Origin: Nocardia cyriacigeorgica GUH-2
GTDB lineage: Bacteria > Actinomycetota > Actinomycetes > Mycobacteriales > Mycobacteriaceae
Direction of reading: 5' to 3'
DNA length: 64,000 bases
Assembly: GCF_000284035.1 (NCBI RefSeq)
Contig: NC_016887.1
Location: 1,302,001 to 1,366,000, forward strand
In this document: piece after piece, positions 1-9,000 of the stretch
How the letters are laid out: every line of letters begins with the position of its first letter
Numbering within the stretch: the stretch's first letter is position 1
Translations under genes and position numbers: made by a program
The notes under the pieces: model-generated
Seen by the model: only the letters and a program-made list of their open reading frames with translations
The model's database searches: none
Told to the model about the DNA's origin: nothing

Positions 1-395
1 ATCGACAGCGCGAGGGTTTCCAGCAGCACGCATTCGGCGAAGCTGCCGCGCACCGACAGGATCGGCGAGCCGGGAAAATACAGTTCGCCTTCGGCGTAGC
101 CGTCGATATCGCCGGTGAAGCGGAAATCGCGCAGCCATTCGACGGTCTCGCGGTCCAGGAATCCGGAGACGATCTCGAGCTCGGGTTCACCGAAACGGAA
201 CTCGCCCAGCGCCTCGAGCAGCCGCCCCGTCCCCGCGACGACGCCGTAGCGGCGCCCGTGCGGCAATCGCCGGGCGAACAATTCGAAGGTGCATTGCCGG
301 TGCGCGGAACCGTCGGCCAGCGCGGCGGCGAGCATGGTCAGTTCGTACTGATCGGTCAGCAGGGCGGTGCTGGTGACCTCATCGCGGCGATCCAC
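1..395 (-). CDS. pncB: Nicotinate phosphoribosyltransferase, N-terminal part (cut by window edge)
   Basis: Converts nicotinate plus PRPP to nicotinate mononucleotide in the Preiss-Handler route to NAD, in the cytoplasm. About 131 residues are visible and the frame is still open at position 1. The N-terminus has TDQYELTM near residues 14-21, then a stretch ending [13 protein letters not shown] and later [11 protein letters not shown], all typical of the family. GTG at 395 is the only in-frame start close upstream of TDQYELTM, although no strong Shine-Dalgarno precedes it. It is divergent from clpS, as pncB1 (Rv1330c) is in M. tuberculosis. The family call is firm and the exact start is less so. 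Confidence 0.9.
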   Translation of the reverse strand, partial: MDRRDEVTSTALLTDQYELTMLAAALADGSAHRQCTFELFARRLPHGRRYGVVAGTGRLLEALGEFRFGEPELEIVSGFLDRETVEWLRDFRFTGDIDGYAEGELYFPGSPILSVRGSFAECVLLETLALS

Positions 396-506
396 GCTGC
401 CACTGTAATGGCAATACCGCCGCGACCTGGGCGAACCGAATCGGCATGATAAGGCAGGCGAGCCCCGTATCACGGCCGAAACGGCGAATTCGATCATGCT
501 CGGGTG

Positions 507-534
507 TTGTGTATCCGGTCGCTAGTCGTACCCT
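507..534 (+). promoter_or_regulatory. Candidate leaderless promoter of clpS
   Basis: TTGTGT (507-512) and TACCCT (529-534) are separated by 16 nt, and the ATG of clpS follows the second hexamer by 7 nt. No purine-rich ribosome binding site lies upstream of that ATG. The spacing would place the transcript start at or next to the start codon, an arrangement common in actinobacteria. Inferred from spacing only. Confidence 0.35.
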
Positions 535-541
535 TGACGTT

Positions 542-913
542 ATGGCCTTGTGCAATACAGCACCCCGCTATCGGACGGACGCGGCCCCGGCCGGCGCCGT
601 CGCGGTCGCCGCGAACGCGACGCTGTCGGCACAGGCGACGCCCGAGGCGGTGGAATACACCGAGATCCTGGAGGCGGAAGATCGGCCGTGGGTCACGGTC
701 GTCTGGGACGACCCGGTCAACCTCATGCACTACGTGACCTACATCTTCCAGAAGCTGTTCGGCTACAGCAAAGCCAAGGCGACCGAGTTGATGCTCAAGG
801 TGCACAACGAGGGCAAGGCGGTCGTATCGTCCGGCTCGCGGGACAAAATGGAACAAGACGTCCGCCGGCTACACGCCGCGGGCCTGTGGGCGACCATGCA
901 GCGGGACGACTGA
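542..913 (+). CDS. clpS: ATP-dependent Clp protease adaptor ClpS
   Basis: Adaptor that delivers N-degron substrates to the ClpC/ClpP protease. The product is 123 residues. A poorly conserved N-terminal tail (about 1-45) precedes the ClpS core. WDDPVN (residues 55-60) and H63 correspond to the substrate-binding acidic and aromatic region, and VHNEGKAVV (from about 87) is the second family signature. The ATG at 542 is preferred over an upstream start at 446 because the extra 32 residues look unlike ClpS and would overlap the promoter region. It lies between pncB and the DUF2017 gene, as in M. tuberculosis Rv1330c-Rv1332. Confidence 0.92.
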   Translation: MALCNTAPRYRTDAAPAGAVAVAANATLSAQATPEAVEYTEILEAEDRPWVTVVWDDPVNLMHYVTYIFQKLFGYSKAKATELMLKVHNEGKAVVSSGSRDKMEQDVRRLHAAGLWATMQRDD

Positions 914-935
914 TCCGGACGGCTACCGTAGCGAC

Positions 936-1505
936 GTGCGAAAGTGGAGCCGGAAGAATTCGCTGAGCGGTCTGAAACTGCGATCCGAAATGGACGCCCG
1001 GGAAGCCGGCGTGCTGCGTTCGCTGGTCGGTGCGGTCTCCGGATTGCTCACCGAGCGCGCGTCCTCGGCCCCCGACGACGACCTGGCCGCCCTCACCGGC
1101 CTGCGCACCGGTAACGCCGCCCCGCCCGATGACCCCCGCCTGCTGCGGCTGCTGCCCGACTTCCATCGCAGCGAACCCGGTTCCCCCGACGCCGACCGCG
1201 CCGACCTCAACAGCGCCCTGCGCAGCCTGCACGAACCCGAGATCATCGACGCCAAACTCGCCGCAGGCGCCGTCGTCCTGGAAACCTGCCCCTCCGACGG
1301 CGGCCGCATCATCATCACCCCCGAACAGGCCGACGCCTGGCTCACCGCCCTCACCGACGTCCGCCTGGCCCTCGGCGCCGTCCTCGGCATCGACGCCGAC
1401 ACCCCCGAACAATTCGACCCCGACGACCCCCGCGCCCCGCACCTGGACGTCTACCACTGGCTGACCTGGATGCAGGATTCGCTGCTGCAGGCGCTCGCGC
1501 CCTAG
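936..1505 (+). CDS. DUF2017 family protein
   Basis: A 189-residue cytoplasmic protein matching the DUF2017 family found immediately after clpS in mycobacteria and nocardiae (Rv1332 position). The middle (residues about 40-75) is proline- and acid-rich. The C-terminal half carries AWLTALTDVRLALGAVLGI and ends in an aromatic helix, YHWLTWMQDSLLQAL. GTG at 936 is 23 nt after the clpS stop, so co-transcription is likely. Its biochemical function is not known to me. Conserved linkage to clpS suggests a role near Clp proteolysis, but that is inference. Confidence 0.8.
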   Translation: MRKWSRKNSLSGLKLRSEMDAREAGVLRSLVGAVSGLLTERASSAPDDDLAALTGLRTGNAAPPDDPRLLRLLPDFHRSEPGSPDADRADLNSALRSLHEPEIIDAKLAAGAVVLETCPSDGGRIIITPEQADAWLTALTDVRLALGAVLGIDADTPEQFDPDDPRAPHLDVYHWLTWMQDSLLQALAP

Positions 1506-1650
1506 ACCGGTGCGAACTCACATTCGCTCGGTCGGTCTCGAACCCCGAACCCGCTGATCAAGTGTCAGCTGCGGTCCACAGCTCGACGGCGTCCGTCGAG
1601 AAGGCCGCTCACGACACCTTCCCCGCGGCCGCCCACACTCCAGCGGAACC

Positions 1651-1792
1651 AGGCTGACAGCGCGCGAATGTCGCGGTCGCCAGCACGGAAGTGGGGACCC
1701 CGGCTGTCAGCGCGTGTATGCCGCGGCCGCCCGCGCACAGGCGGGACCCGAGCTGTCAGCACGTCTACGCCGCGGGCGGTAGCGTCGCCTCC
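1651..1792 (+). repeat. Tandem imperfect repeat, period about 50 bp, three units
   Basis: Three units follow one another in the 310-bp gap between the DUF2017 gene and the P1 peptidase gene. The anchors are GCTGACAGCGCG at 1653, GCTGTCAGCGCG at 1703 and GCTGTCAGCACG at 1752. Each is followed by a T/A-containing step and a GCGG(T/C)CGCC-type tail, and preceded by GGGACCC or GGAACC. A weaker fourth trace, GTGTCAGCTGCGG, lies near 1561. No open frame with coding character runs through them. Confidence 0.6.
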
Positions 1793-1815
1793 AGGACCGG
1801 CGACAAGGAGTTCTC

Positions 1816-2877
1816 GTGAATGCGGTGGCGGGCGCGCGTAATTCATTGACCGATGTGCCGGGCGTGCTGGTGGGGCATCACCATATCCTCGATGACGACG
1901 CCACCGTCGGTTCCGGTGCGGCGACCGGGTGCACGGTGATCCGGGTACCGGGCGGGGCAGTGGCGGCGGTGGATGTGCGCGGCGGTGGACCGGGCACAAG
2001 GGAAACCGATGTGCTGGATCCGCTGAACACGGTGCGGCGGGCGGATGCGGTGCTGCTCACCGGCGGCAGCGCGTACGGGCTTGCGGCCGCCGACGGGGTG
2101 ATGCGGTGGCACGAGGAGAACGGCGCCGGAATTCCGATGGATCCGGCCGACCCGAGCCGGGTGGTGCCGATCGTTCCCGGCGCTGTGATCTTCGATCTTC
2201 CGGTGGGGGACTGGAACATTCGGCCCACCGCTGAGTTCGGCTATCGCGCCGCCGCCGAGGCAGCTGTCGACTTCGAGCGCGGCACCGTCGGCGCGGGAGT
2301 CGGCGCGCGAGCGGGCGCCATCAAAGGCGGGATCGGCAGCGCGAGCATTGTCCTCGGTGACGGCCCCGCCGCCGGGATGACGGTGGCCGCCTTGATGGTC
2401 GCCAACCCGGTCGGCTCGGTGTTCGATCCGCGCACCGGCCTGCTCTGGGGTGCGGGCACCGACGGCCCGGAACGCTTCGGCCTCACCCCCGCCACCCCCG
2501 AACAACTCGCCGTCGCCAACGCCCTCCCGGTCAAGGGCACCATCCTCAACACCACCATCGGCGTCGTCGCCACCGACGCCCCGCTGGACACCCTCGCCGC
2601 CCGCCGCCTGGCCACCACCGCCCACGACGGCCTGGCCCGCGCCATCCGCCCGGCGCATTCCCCGCTCGACGGCGACACCATCTTCGCCCTCGCCACCGGC
2701 ACCGCCACCGCCCCGGAACCCCCGCCGCTACCCCCGGCTTTCCCCACCGACCTGCTGCTCATCGACCAGCTGTGCACCGCCGCCGCGGTCTGCGTCGAAC
2801 GCGCCATCGTCGACGCCATCCTCTCGGCCCGCTCGATCGCGGGCATCTCCGCATACCGCGAGCTGTTCCCGGGCTGA
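1816..2877 (+). CDS. P1 family (DmpA/NylC-type) peptidase or amidohydrolase
   Basis: A 353-residue member of the self-processing N-terminal-nucleophile P1 family (Rv1333 position). LTDVPGVLVGHH at the N-terminus, the glycine-rich TGGSAYGLAAADGV (about 82-95) and GTILNTTIGVVATDAPL (241-257) are family hallmarks. By analogy with NylC, autocleavage would fall between N245 and T246, freeing T246 as nucleophile. The natural substrate is unknown, and the family includes aminopeptidases and nylon-oligomer hydrolases. GTG at 1816 has an AAGGAG ribosome binding site. The last third (from about codon 210) is strongly C-rich at third positions compared with the first half. Confidence 0.85.
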   Translation: MNAVAGARNSLTDVPGVLVGHHHILDDDATVGSGAATGCTVIRVPGGAVAAVDVRGGGPGTRETDVLDPLNTVRRADAVLLTGGSAYGLAAADGVMRWHEENGAGIPMDPADPSRVVPIVPGAVIFDLPVGDWNIRPTAEFGYRAAAEAAVDFERGTVGAGVGARAGAIKGGIGSASIVLGDGPAAGMTVAALMVANPVGSVFDPRTGLLWGAGTDGPERFGLTPATPEQLAVANALPVKGTILNTTIGVVATDAPLDTLAARRLATTAHDGLARAIRPAHSPLDGDTIFALATGTATAPEPPPLPPAFPTDLLLIDQLCTAAAVCVERAIVDAILSARSIAGISAYRELFPG

Positions 2878-3292
2878 CCTGCCTCCGCTGCCAGTTGTCT
2901 CGCCGGTGGTGCCTGCACGCGCATGTCGTCGATCCCGACTGCCGCCGCGCGGATCGGCCCACCCGCGAACGCCGGCCCGATTTAGGGACTACCCGGCTGA
3001 ATCGTCTCCGCTGCCGCTGCCGCTACCCGCCTGGGCCGCTCTGCGCACCGGCACCGGCCCGGTACACCGTCGTCCCGCGCTGCTGCTGTCGGCCCCCGCG
3101 CCGCTGTTGTTCCGGGTGCGGGGCCCGCCGCCCGTCACCGAAACCTGCCCCGCGGATCCCGCCGCCGATCCCCGCTGGTCACGGCCCCGTCAGGAGCCAG
3201 ATGCACCCTGCCCGGAATACCCGAATATCCTCACTCGTTGACGGCTGTGTCAGGTCGGTGACGGCTGTGCGGATAGGCGGAAGGGTTCGATT
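2878..3292. other. Gene-free 415-bp stretch before mec
   Basis: No convincing gene is visible. The open frames here are shadows created by GC bias, and the stretch 3000-3200 is unusually C-rich. Just upstream of mec, TGACGGCTGTG occurs twice about 20 nt apart (near 3239 and 3259), a spacing of two helical turns that could be an activator or repressor site. No clear promoter hexamers were recognised. Confidence 0.4.
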
Positions 3293-3715
3293 GTGCTCGT
3301 GATCAGGGCCGACCTCGTCGACGAGATGGTGGCGCATGCGCGCGCCGACCACCCCGACGAGGCCTGCGGCATCATTGCCGGTCCGGAGGGCTCCGATCGC
3401 CCGGAACGTTTCGTGGCGATGATCAACGCCGAGCGCTCACCCACCTTCTACCGCTTCGATTCGGCCGAGCAGCTGAAGGTGTGGCGCGCCATGGACGACG
3501 CCGACGAGGTGCCGGTGGTGATCTACCACTCCCACACCGCCACCGAGGCCTACCCGAGCCGCACCGACATCTCCTACGCCTCCGAACCGGACGCCCACTA
3601 CGTGCTGATCTCCACCCGCGATCCGGAGCGGCACGAGCTGCGCAGCTACCGGATCCTGGACGGCGAGGTCACCGAGGAGCCGGTGAAGATCGTCGACAGC
3701 TACGAAACCAACTGA
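3293..3715 (+). CDS. mec: Mec, zinc metallopeptidase of the JAMM family acting on CysO-cysteine
   Basis: Releases cysteine from the C-terminus of the sulfur carrier CysO in the O-phosphoserine/CysM route. The 140-residue product is a single JAB1/MPN (JAMM) domain. The metal and catalytic residues are present as E23 (DEACGIIAG) and the HxH-x7-SxxD motif H79/H81/S89/D92 (YHSHTATEAYPSRTD). GTG at 3293 is taken as start, and GTG at 3299 is an equally plausible one. It is followed by cysO and cysM in the order of M. tuberculosis Rv1334-Rv1336, which supports the function. Confidence 0.92.
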   Translation: MLVIRADLVDEMVAHARADHPDEACGIIAGPEGSDRPERFVAMINAERSPTFYRFDSAEQLKVWRAMDDADEVPVVIYHSHTATEAYPSRTDISYASEPDAHYVLISTRDPERHELRSYRILDGEVTEEPVKIVDSYETN

Positions 3716-3754
3716 CCACCAACGATATTCGTTAGTAACCCGAGGAGTTCCCCG

Positions 3755-4027
3755 ATGCCGGTAACCGTGTCCATCCCGACCATCATGCGCCCGTTGACCG
3801 GGGGTGAGAAGCGGGTCGAGGCCGAGGGCGCCACGCTGGCGGCACTGATCGAGAACCTGGACGCCAACTTCTCCGGGCTCAAGGAGCGGCTGCTCAAGGA
3901 CGGCAAGCTCAACCGCTACGTCAACATCTACGTCGACGACGAGGACGTGCGCTTCGCCGGCGGTCTCGAGGCCGAGGTCCCCGAGGGCGCGAGCGTCACC
4001 ATCCTGCCCGCCGTCGCCGGAGGCTAG
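3755..4027 (+). CDS. cysO: CysO, ubiquitin-like sulfur-carrier protein
   Basis: A 90-residue MoaD/ThiS-like beta-grasp protein whose C-terminal diglycine (AVAGG) is thiocarboxylated. CysM then adds O-phosphoserine-derived alanine to form CysO-cysteine, which Mec cleaves. The sequence opens VTVSIPTIMRPLTGGEK and has the ALIENLDANFSGLKERLL helix expected of the fold. AGGAG precedes the ATG at 3755 by about 9 nt. It lies 39 nt after mec and 6 nt before cysM, so the three genes are very probably one transcript. Confidence 0.93.
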   Translation: MPVTVSIPTIMRPLTGGEKRVEAEGATLAALIENLDANFSGLKERLLKDGKLNRYVNIYVDDEDVRFAGGLEAEVPEGASVTILPAVAGG

Positions 4028-4996
<969 letters not shown>

Positions 4997-5056
4997 GGTC
5001 GCCGGTACCCTCGAAGGTGCGTTCGGCGGTGTCGCGCCGCCGACGGACCGCGTAGC

Positions 5057-5082
5057 CGGCGCCGGGCATCGCTCCGGCGCCG
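5057..5082 (+). terminator. Perfect 9-bp hairpin between cysM and the rhomboid gene
   Basis: CGGCGCCGG (5057-5065) pairs perfectly with CCGGCGCCG (5074-5082) across an 8-nt loop. It lies 60 nt after the cysM stop and ends four bases before the ribosome binding site of the rhomboid gene. There is no T tract, so it is either an actinobacterial-type terminator or a 5' leader structure limiting translation of the next gene. Confidence 0.5.
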
Positions 5083-5100
5083 AGCGAGGAGGTGATGGCG

Positions 5101-5835
5101 GTGACCGGTGGTGGTACCGGAATCGGGGCCTCGTTCGATCCCGAGCGGATCGCGGCGCTGCGCGCCCAGCAGACACGTCCACCGATGCCCGGCGCCGCAC
5201 CGCCACGGCCGCCGGCTAAGCCCGGCCGCTTCGGCGCGGTGTGGGCTCAGGCCGCCATGATCGTCGTCGGCTTCACGGCGTCGCTGTATGTGATCGAAGG
5301 TTTCGACGCCGTCTCCAGCGTCGACCTGGATCAGGCCGGTATCGAACCACGTCAGCTCGACGGACTCACCGGCATCCTCTACGCCCCGGTCCTGCACGGC
5401 GGCTGGGCGCATTTGATCAGCAATACCCTGCCCGTCCTGGTGCTCGGGTTCCTCGCCCTGGTGTCCGGCATCGGCCGCGGGCTCGCGGCGACGGCGATCA
5501 TCTGGGTGGTCGCGGGCGTCGGCACCTGGCTCACCGGCGGATCGGGCACGGTGCATCTGGGCGCGTCGGCGCTGGTGTTCGGCTGGCTGACGTTCATCAT
5601 CCTGCGCGGCTGGTTCGGCAGGCACGTCGGCCAGATCGTCATCGGATTGATCGTGTTCGCGGTATACGGGTCGCTGCTGTGGGGTGTGCTGCCGGGGCCG
5701 CCGGGCATCTCCTGGCAGGGACATCTGTTCGGCGCGGTCGGTGGTGTGCTCGCGGCCTGGATGCTGTCGGGGGATGAGCGCAATCGTCGGCGTGCGGTGC
5801 CGCCGGGTGCGGGTGTGCCGTCGGGATTGCGCTGA
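5101..5835 (+). CDS. Rhomboid-family intramembrane serine protease
   Basis: A polytopic membrane protein of about 244 residues at the Rv1337 position. After a proline-rich cytosolic N-terminus (to about residue 40) come roughly six transmembrane segments. Rhomboid signatures are HGGWAHLISNTLPVLVLG (HxxxN), GASALVFG with the catalytic Ser of GxS, and GHLFGAVGG with the catalytic His. The Shine-Dalgarno GAGGAGG (5086-5092) is only 2 nt from the ATG at 5095 but 8 nt from the GTG at 5101, so GTG 5101 is preferred. The physiological substrate is unknown. Confidence 0.85.
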   Translation: MTGGGTGIGASFDPERIAALRAQQTRPPMPGAAPPRPPAKPGRFGAVWAQAAMIVVGFTASLYVIEGFDAVSSVDLDQAGIEPRQLDGLTGILYAPVLHGGWAHLISNTLPVLVLGFLALVSGIGRGLAATAIIWVVAGVGTWLTGGSGTVHLGASALVFGWLTFIILRGWFGRHVGQIVIGLIVFAVYGSLLWGVLPGPPGISWQGHLFGAVGGVLAAWMLSGDERNRRRAVPPGAGVPSGLR

Positions 5836-6191
5836 CGTAGCAATCGTCCAGCCGTGCTGAGTGCTGCTCGTCCGCCCGGGCGTCAGTCGATTCGGCGTGC
5901 GCTGCCGACCGGTGCGCCGCAGGCGGCCTGCATGCGCCGGCCGCTGTGTTCGGCCCCGGCCTCCTCGAGGGTGCCGGTGCGGCCAGGTCGGCTGCGGAAC
6001 CTCTTGGCACCCTCACCCTTTCGGCTGGATGGGGTGGACAGTGCGCTCGCTGGGTACTCTCTGGTGATGAACGTCCACACCGTCGTGCGGCGCAGACCGG
6101 TCTCGTCGCGAGTTTCCGGTCCCAGCGGTTGCGGCCCGGCTTTTTGGGGGATCGGCTCTTGAGCGAGAATTCGTCGTGGCAGCATGGTGGG
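5836..6191. other. Gene-free 356-bp stretch where murI would be expected
   Basis: In the conserved M. tuberculosis order the glutamate racemase gene murI lies between the rhomboid and the phosphodiesterase genes. Here the interval is only 356 bp, too short for a gene of about 800 bp. No glutamate racemase motif is readable in any frame, and no clear remnant was seen. It may hold the promoter of the following gene. Confidence 0.5.
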
Positions 6192-6956
6192 ATGCGCCTT
6201 ACCGTCCTCGGGTGCTCGGGCAGTGTGTCCGGCCCGGACTCCCCAGCGTCGGGGTACCTGCTCACCGGCCCGGATATGCAGCCGGTCGTCATCGATTTCG
6301 GTCCCGGCGTGCTGGGCGCGTTGCAGCGCTACGCCAACCCGGGCGACGTGTCGATCTTCCTCACCCACCTGCACGCCGACCACTGCCTGGACCTGCCGGG
6401 TCTGCTGGTCTGGCGCCGCTATCACCCGACCCCGCCCGTCGGCCGAGCCATCGTGCGCGGCCCGTCGGACACCTCGCTGCGCATCGGCAACGCCTCGGCC
6501 GAGGTCGGCGGCGAATGCGACGACTGGTCCGACGTGATCGACATGCGGCCCTGGGCCGAGGGCGAGGCGGTCGAGTTCGGTCCCGGCCACACTGTCACCG
6601 CGCGCCGGATGTTCCACCCGCCGGAGTCCTACGGCCTGCGCATCGTCACCGCCGCCGGGCGCACCTTCGTCTACACCGGCGACACCGCCATGTGCGACCA
6701 GGTGCAGGAACTCGCCCAGGGCGCCGACATCCTGATGGCGGAAGCCTCCTGGACCCACGATCCCGCCAATCGTCCTCCCGGCATTCACCTTTCGGGCACC
6801 GAGGCGGGCCGGATCGCGGCCGAGGCGGGCGTCAAGGAGCTGCTGCTCACCCACATTCCGCCGTGGACTTCCCGCGAAGACGTGATCGCCGAAGCCAAGG
6901 CCGAGTTCACCGGACCCGTGCACGCGGTCGCGCCGGGGGAGACCTTCGACCTCTGA
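6192..6956 (+). CDS. Metallo-beta-lactamase-fold phosphodiesterase (Rv1339-like)
   Basis: A 254-residue MBL-fold hydrolase. The metal-binding motif is THLHADH (H59, H61, D63, H64). Further ligands are probably the His of RMFHPPESYG, the Asp of VYTGDTAMC and the His of LLLTHIPPW. The M. tuberculosis homologue Rv1339 has been reported as an atypical cyclic-AMP phosphodiesterase, so a role in lowering cAMP is likely but is inferred from position and fold. ATG at 6192 is chosen because MRLTVLGCSGSVSGP is the conserved N-terminus; the open frame upstream reads as non-coding. Confidence 0.87.
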   Translation: MRLTVLGCSGSVSGPDSPASGYLLTGPDMQPVVIDFGPGVLGALQRYANPGDVSIFLTHLHADHCLDLPGLLVWRRYHPTPPVGRAIVRGPSDTSLRIGNASAEVGGECDDWSDVIDMRPWAEGEAVEFGPGHTVTARRMFHPPESYGLRIVTAAGRTFVYTGDTAMCDQVQELAQGADILMAEASWTHDPANRPPGIHLSGTEAGRIAAEAGVKELLLTHIPPWTSREDVIAEAKAEFTGPVHAVAPGETFDL

Positions 6957-7250
6957 GTTCAGTCCGCGCCCGGCAGCCGGGCAGGGCGATGGGGATCAGC
7001 CCTGGTCCGGTATCGCCGACTCCGCCCATCGACTGCCCCGGCCTCGTGATTCGGCGAGGTCGGCGGGCCATCACGGCCTGATGGTGTTCGGCGCGGCCGA
7101 CGGGGACGTCGGCTCGGATCTGTACGCACGGGTTGTCGCCATCCGGTCATCTGCGGTTCGCAGGCCGTAGCGCTACGGTCTGGTCGACTACCGGACCTCG
7201 CCCGGGCCGGCTCTCGTGACCACTCAGTGAGACGCGCTCACGCCCCCGCC

Positions 7251-7285
7251 GACTCGGTAGTACCCGACCCCATTACGCTGACCCC
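7251..7285 (+). promoter_or_regulatory. Candidate leaderless promoter of rph, in a 329-bp gap
   Basis: The 329-bp gap between the phosphodiesterase gene and rph has no recognisable gene. TACGCT at 7274-7279 is followed by six bases and then the GTG of rph, with no Shine-Dalgarno between. This is the spacing expected if transcription begins at the start codon. The -35 region is weak (GACTCG near 7251). Confidence 0.3.
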
Positions 7286-8056
7286 GTGTCGAGACGAGCC
7301 GATGGCAGGGCGGACGATGAGCTCCGCGAGGTACGGATCACCCGTGGATTCACCACGCATCCAGCCGGTTCGGTGCTGGTGGAGTTCGGTCAGACGCGGG
7401 TGATGTGCACCGCGAGCGTCACCGAGGGCGTGCCGGCGTGGCGGCGCGATACCGGACTGGGCTGGCTCACCGCCGAATACGCCATGCTGCCCGCTGCCAC
7501 CCACACCCGCAGCGGCCGGGAGTCGGTGAAGGGCAAGATCGGCGGCCGCACCCAGGAGATCAGCCGCCTGATCGGGCGTTCGCTGCGCGCCTGCATCGAC
7601 CTGGCCGCCATCGGCGAGAACACCATCGCCATCGACTGTGATGTGCTGCAAGCCGACGGCGGTACCCGCACCGCCGCGATCACCGGTGCGTATGTCGCGC
7701 TCTCCGACGCCGTCACCTATCTGGCGGCCGCGGGCAAGCTGGCCGACCCGCAGCCGATCTCCTGCGCTATCGCCGCGGTGAGCGTCGGCGTGGTCGACGG
7801 CCGGGTGCGTCTGGATCTGCCGTATGAGGAGGATTCGCGCGCCGAGGTGGACATGAACGTGGTCGCCACCGACACCGGCACGCTCGTCGAGGTGCAGGGC
7901 ACCGGTGAGGGCGCCACCTTCCCGCGCTCCACCCTGGACAAGCTGCTCGATTCCGCGCTCGCCGGTTGCGAGCAGCTGTTCGCCATCCAGAAGGAAGCGC
8001 TCGCGCTGCCGTACCCGGGTGTGCTGCCCGAGCCGGCCGAACCGAAGAAGAAGTGA
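7286..8056 (+). CDS. rph: Ribonuclease PH
   Basis: Phosphorolytic 3'-5' exoribonuclease that trims tRNA 3' ends, acting as a hexamer in the cytoplasm. The 256-residue product has the RNase PH core: [17 protein letters not shown] near residue 30, [39 protein letters not shown], and [20 protein letters not shown] with its conserved acidic and phosphate-contact residues. GTG at 7286 gives the expected length. Its TGA shares one base with the ATG of rdgB, so the two are translationally coupled, as in mycobacteria. Confidence 0.95.
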   Translation: MSRRADGRADDELREVRITRGFTTHPAGSVLVEFGQTRVMCTASVTEGVPAWRRDTGLGWLTAEYAMLPAATHTRSGRESVKGKIGGRTQEISRLIGRSLRACIDLAAIGENTIAIDCDVLQADGGTRTAAITGAYVALSDAVTYLAAAGKLADPQPISCAIAAVSVGVVDGRVRLDLPYEEDSRAEVDMNVVATDTGTLVEVQGTGEGATFPRSTLDKLLDSALAGCEQLFAIQKEALALPYPGVLPEPAEPKKK

Positions 8057-8661
8057 TGGGCCGGGTCCTCGTCGCCAGTCGCAATGCCAAGAAGCTGAAC
8101 GAGCTGCGCCGCATTCTCGATGAGGCCGGAGTGGCGGGGCTGGAGATCGTCGGCCTCGATGACGTCCCCGCCTACGACGAAGCCCCCGAAACCGGCGCGA
8201 CATTCGAGGAGAACGCCCTGGCCAAGGCCCGCGACGGCGCCGCGGCCACCGGCCTGCCGTGCGTCGCCGACGATTCCGGCCTAGAGGTCGACGCCCTCAA
8301 CGGCATGCCCGGCGTGCTCTCGGCCCGCTGGTCCGGCCGCCACGGCGACGACACCGCCAACAACGCGCTGCTGCTCGCTCAGCTCGGCGACGTCCCCGAC
8401 GAGCGCCGCGGCGCCCGCTTCGTCTCCACCTGCGCGCTCGTGGTCCCCGGCGGCGAGGAGATCGTGGTGCGCGGCGAATGGCCCGGCTCGATCGGCCGCG
8501 AGCCGGTCGGCGACGGCGGCTTCGGCTACGACCCGCTGTTCATCCCCGAAGGCGGAGCGACCACCGCCGCCCAGCTGACGCCCGCCGAAAAGGACGCCAT
8601 CTCCCACCGCAGCCGCGCATTGAAGCAGCTGCTGCCTGCGCTCAAAGCTCTGGCCGGCTGA
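8056..8661 (+). CDS. rdgB: RdgB/HAM1 non-canonical purine NTP pyrophosphatase
   Basis: Hydrolyses dITP, ITP and XTP to monophosphates to keep deaminated purines out of nucleic acids. The product is 201 residues. ASRNAKKLNEL near residue 7 binds the phosphates, FEENALAKA is a family motif, and ADDSGLEVDAL carries the catalytic acidic residues. GDGGFGYDPLFIP and SHRSRALK complete the fold. The ATG at 8056 overlaps the rph stop by 1 nt. The codons for its last ten residues (LPALKALAG) are also the first unit of a tandem repeat that continues into the intergenic region. Confidence 0.95.
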   Translation: MGRVLVASRNAKKLNELRRILDEAGVAGLEIVGLDDVPAYDEAPETGATFEENALAKARDGAAATGLPCVADDSGLEVDALNGMPGVLSARWSGRHGDDTANNALLLAQLGDVPDERRGARFVSTCALVVPGGEEIVVRGEWPGSIGREPVGDGGFGYDPLFIPEGGATTAAQLTPAEKDAISHRSRALKQLLPALKALAG

Positions 8662-8865
8662 ACGCTCGGGGCCGTGCGTTGACGAGCGTGGTGCCTGCTT
8701 CACTGCTTTGGTCGGTTGAACGCTGGGGTGGTGTGTTGACGAGGTTGGTGCCTGCGTTCCACTGCTTTGGTCGGTTGAATGCTCGGGCGGTGCGTTGACC
8801 ACGCTGCTGCCCGCGCTCAACGCGTTGGTCGGCTGGATGCTCGGGGTCGGGCGTTGCCGCGGCCG
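8632..8865 (+). repeat. Tandem repeat, about 59 bp x 4, starting inside the 3' end of rdgB
   Basis: Units begin near 8632, 8691, 8748 and 8807. They share a CTGCC(T/C)GCG...TTGGTCGG(T/C)TG(A/G)A(C/T)GCTCGGG..GGTGCGTTGAC core with lengths of 59, 57 and 59 bp and a truncated last unit. The first unit encodes the C-terminus and stop of RdgB. The fourth, read in a parallel frame, would still give LPALNALVG, so the array looks like duplication of the rdgB tail followed by divergence. The rest of the gap to 9000 holds no gene. Confidence 0.75.
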
Positions 8866-9000
8866 CTCCCTGTACTCCCGCCCTCGTCGGCTGAAGGCTC
8901 CCGCCCGGGGAGCCGCCGGCGCGTGCGGGAGGTGGATCGGGCGCGTGAGAGCGCCCACCTACTCCTACGGCCGCTGTAGTAGACGGGTACCGTGGTAGGC

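Noticed and set aside
8632..8865. Repeat array considered as a CRISPR
   Set aside because: Units are contiguous with no unique spacers, they begin in a coding sequence, and no cas genes are near.
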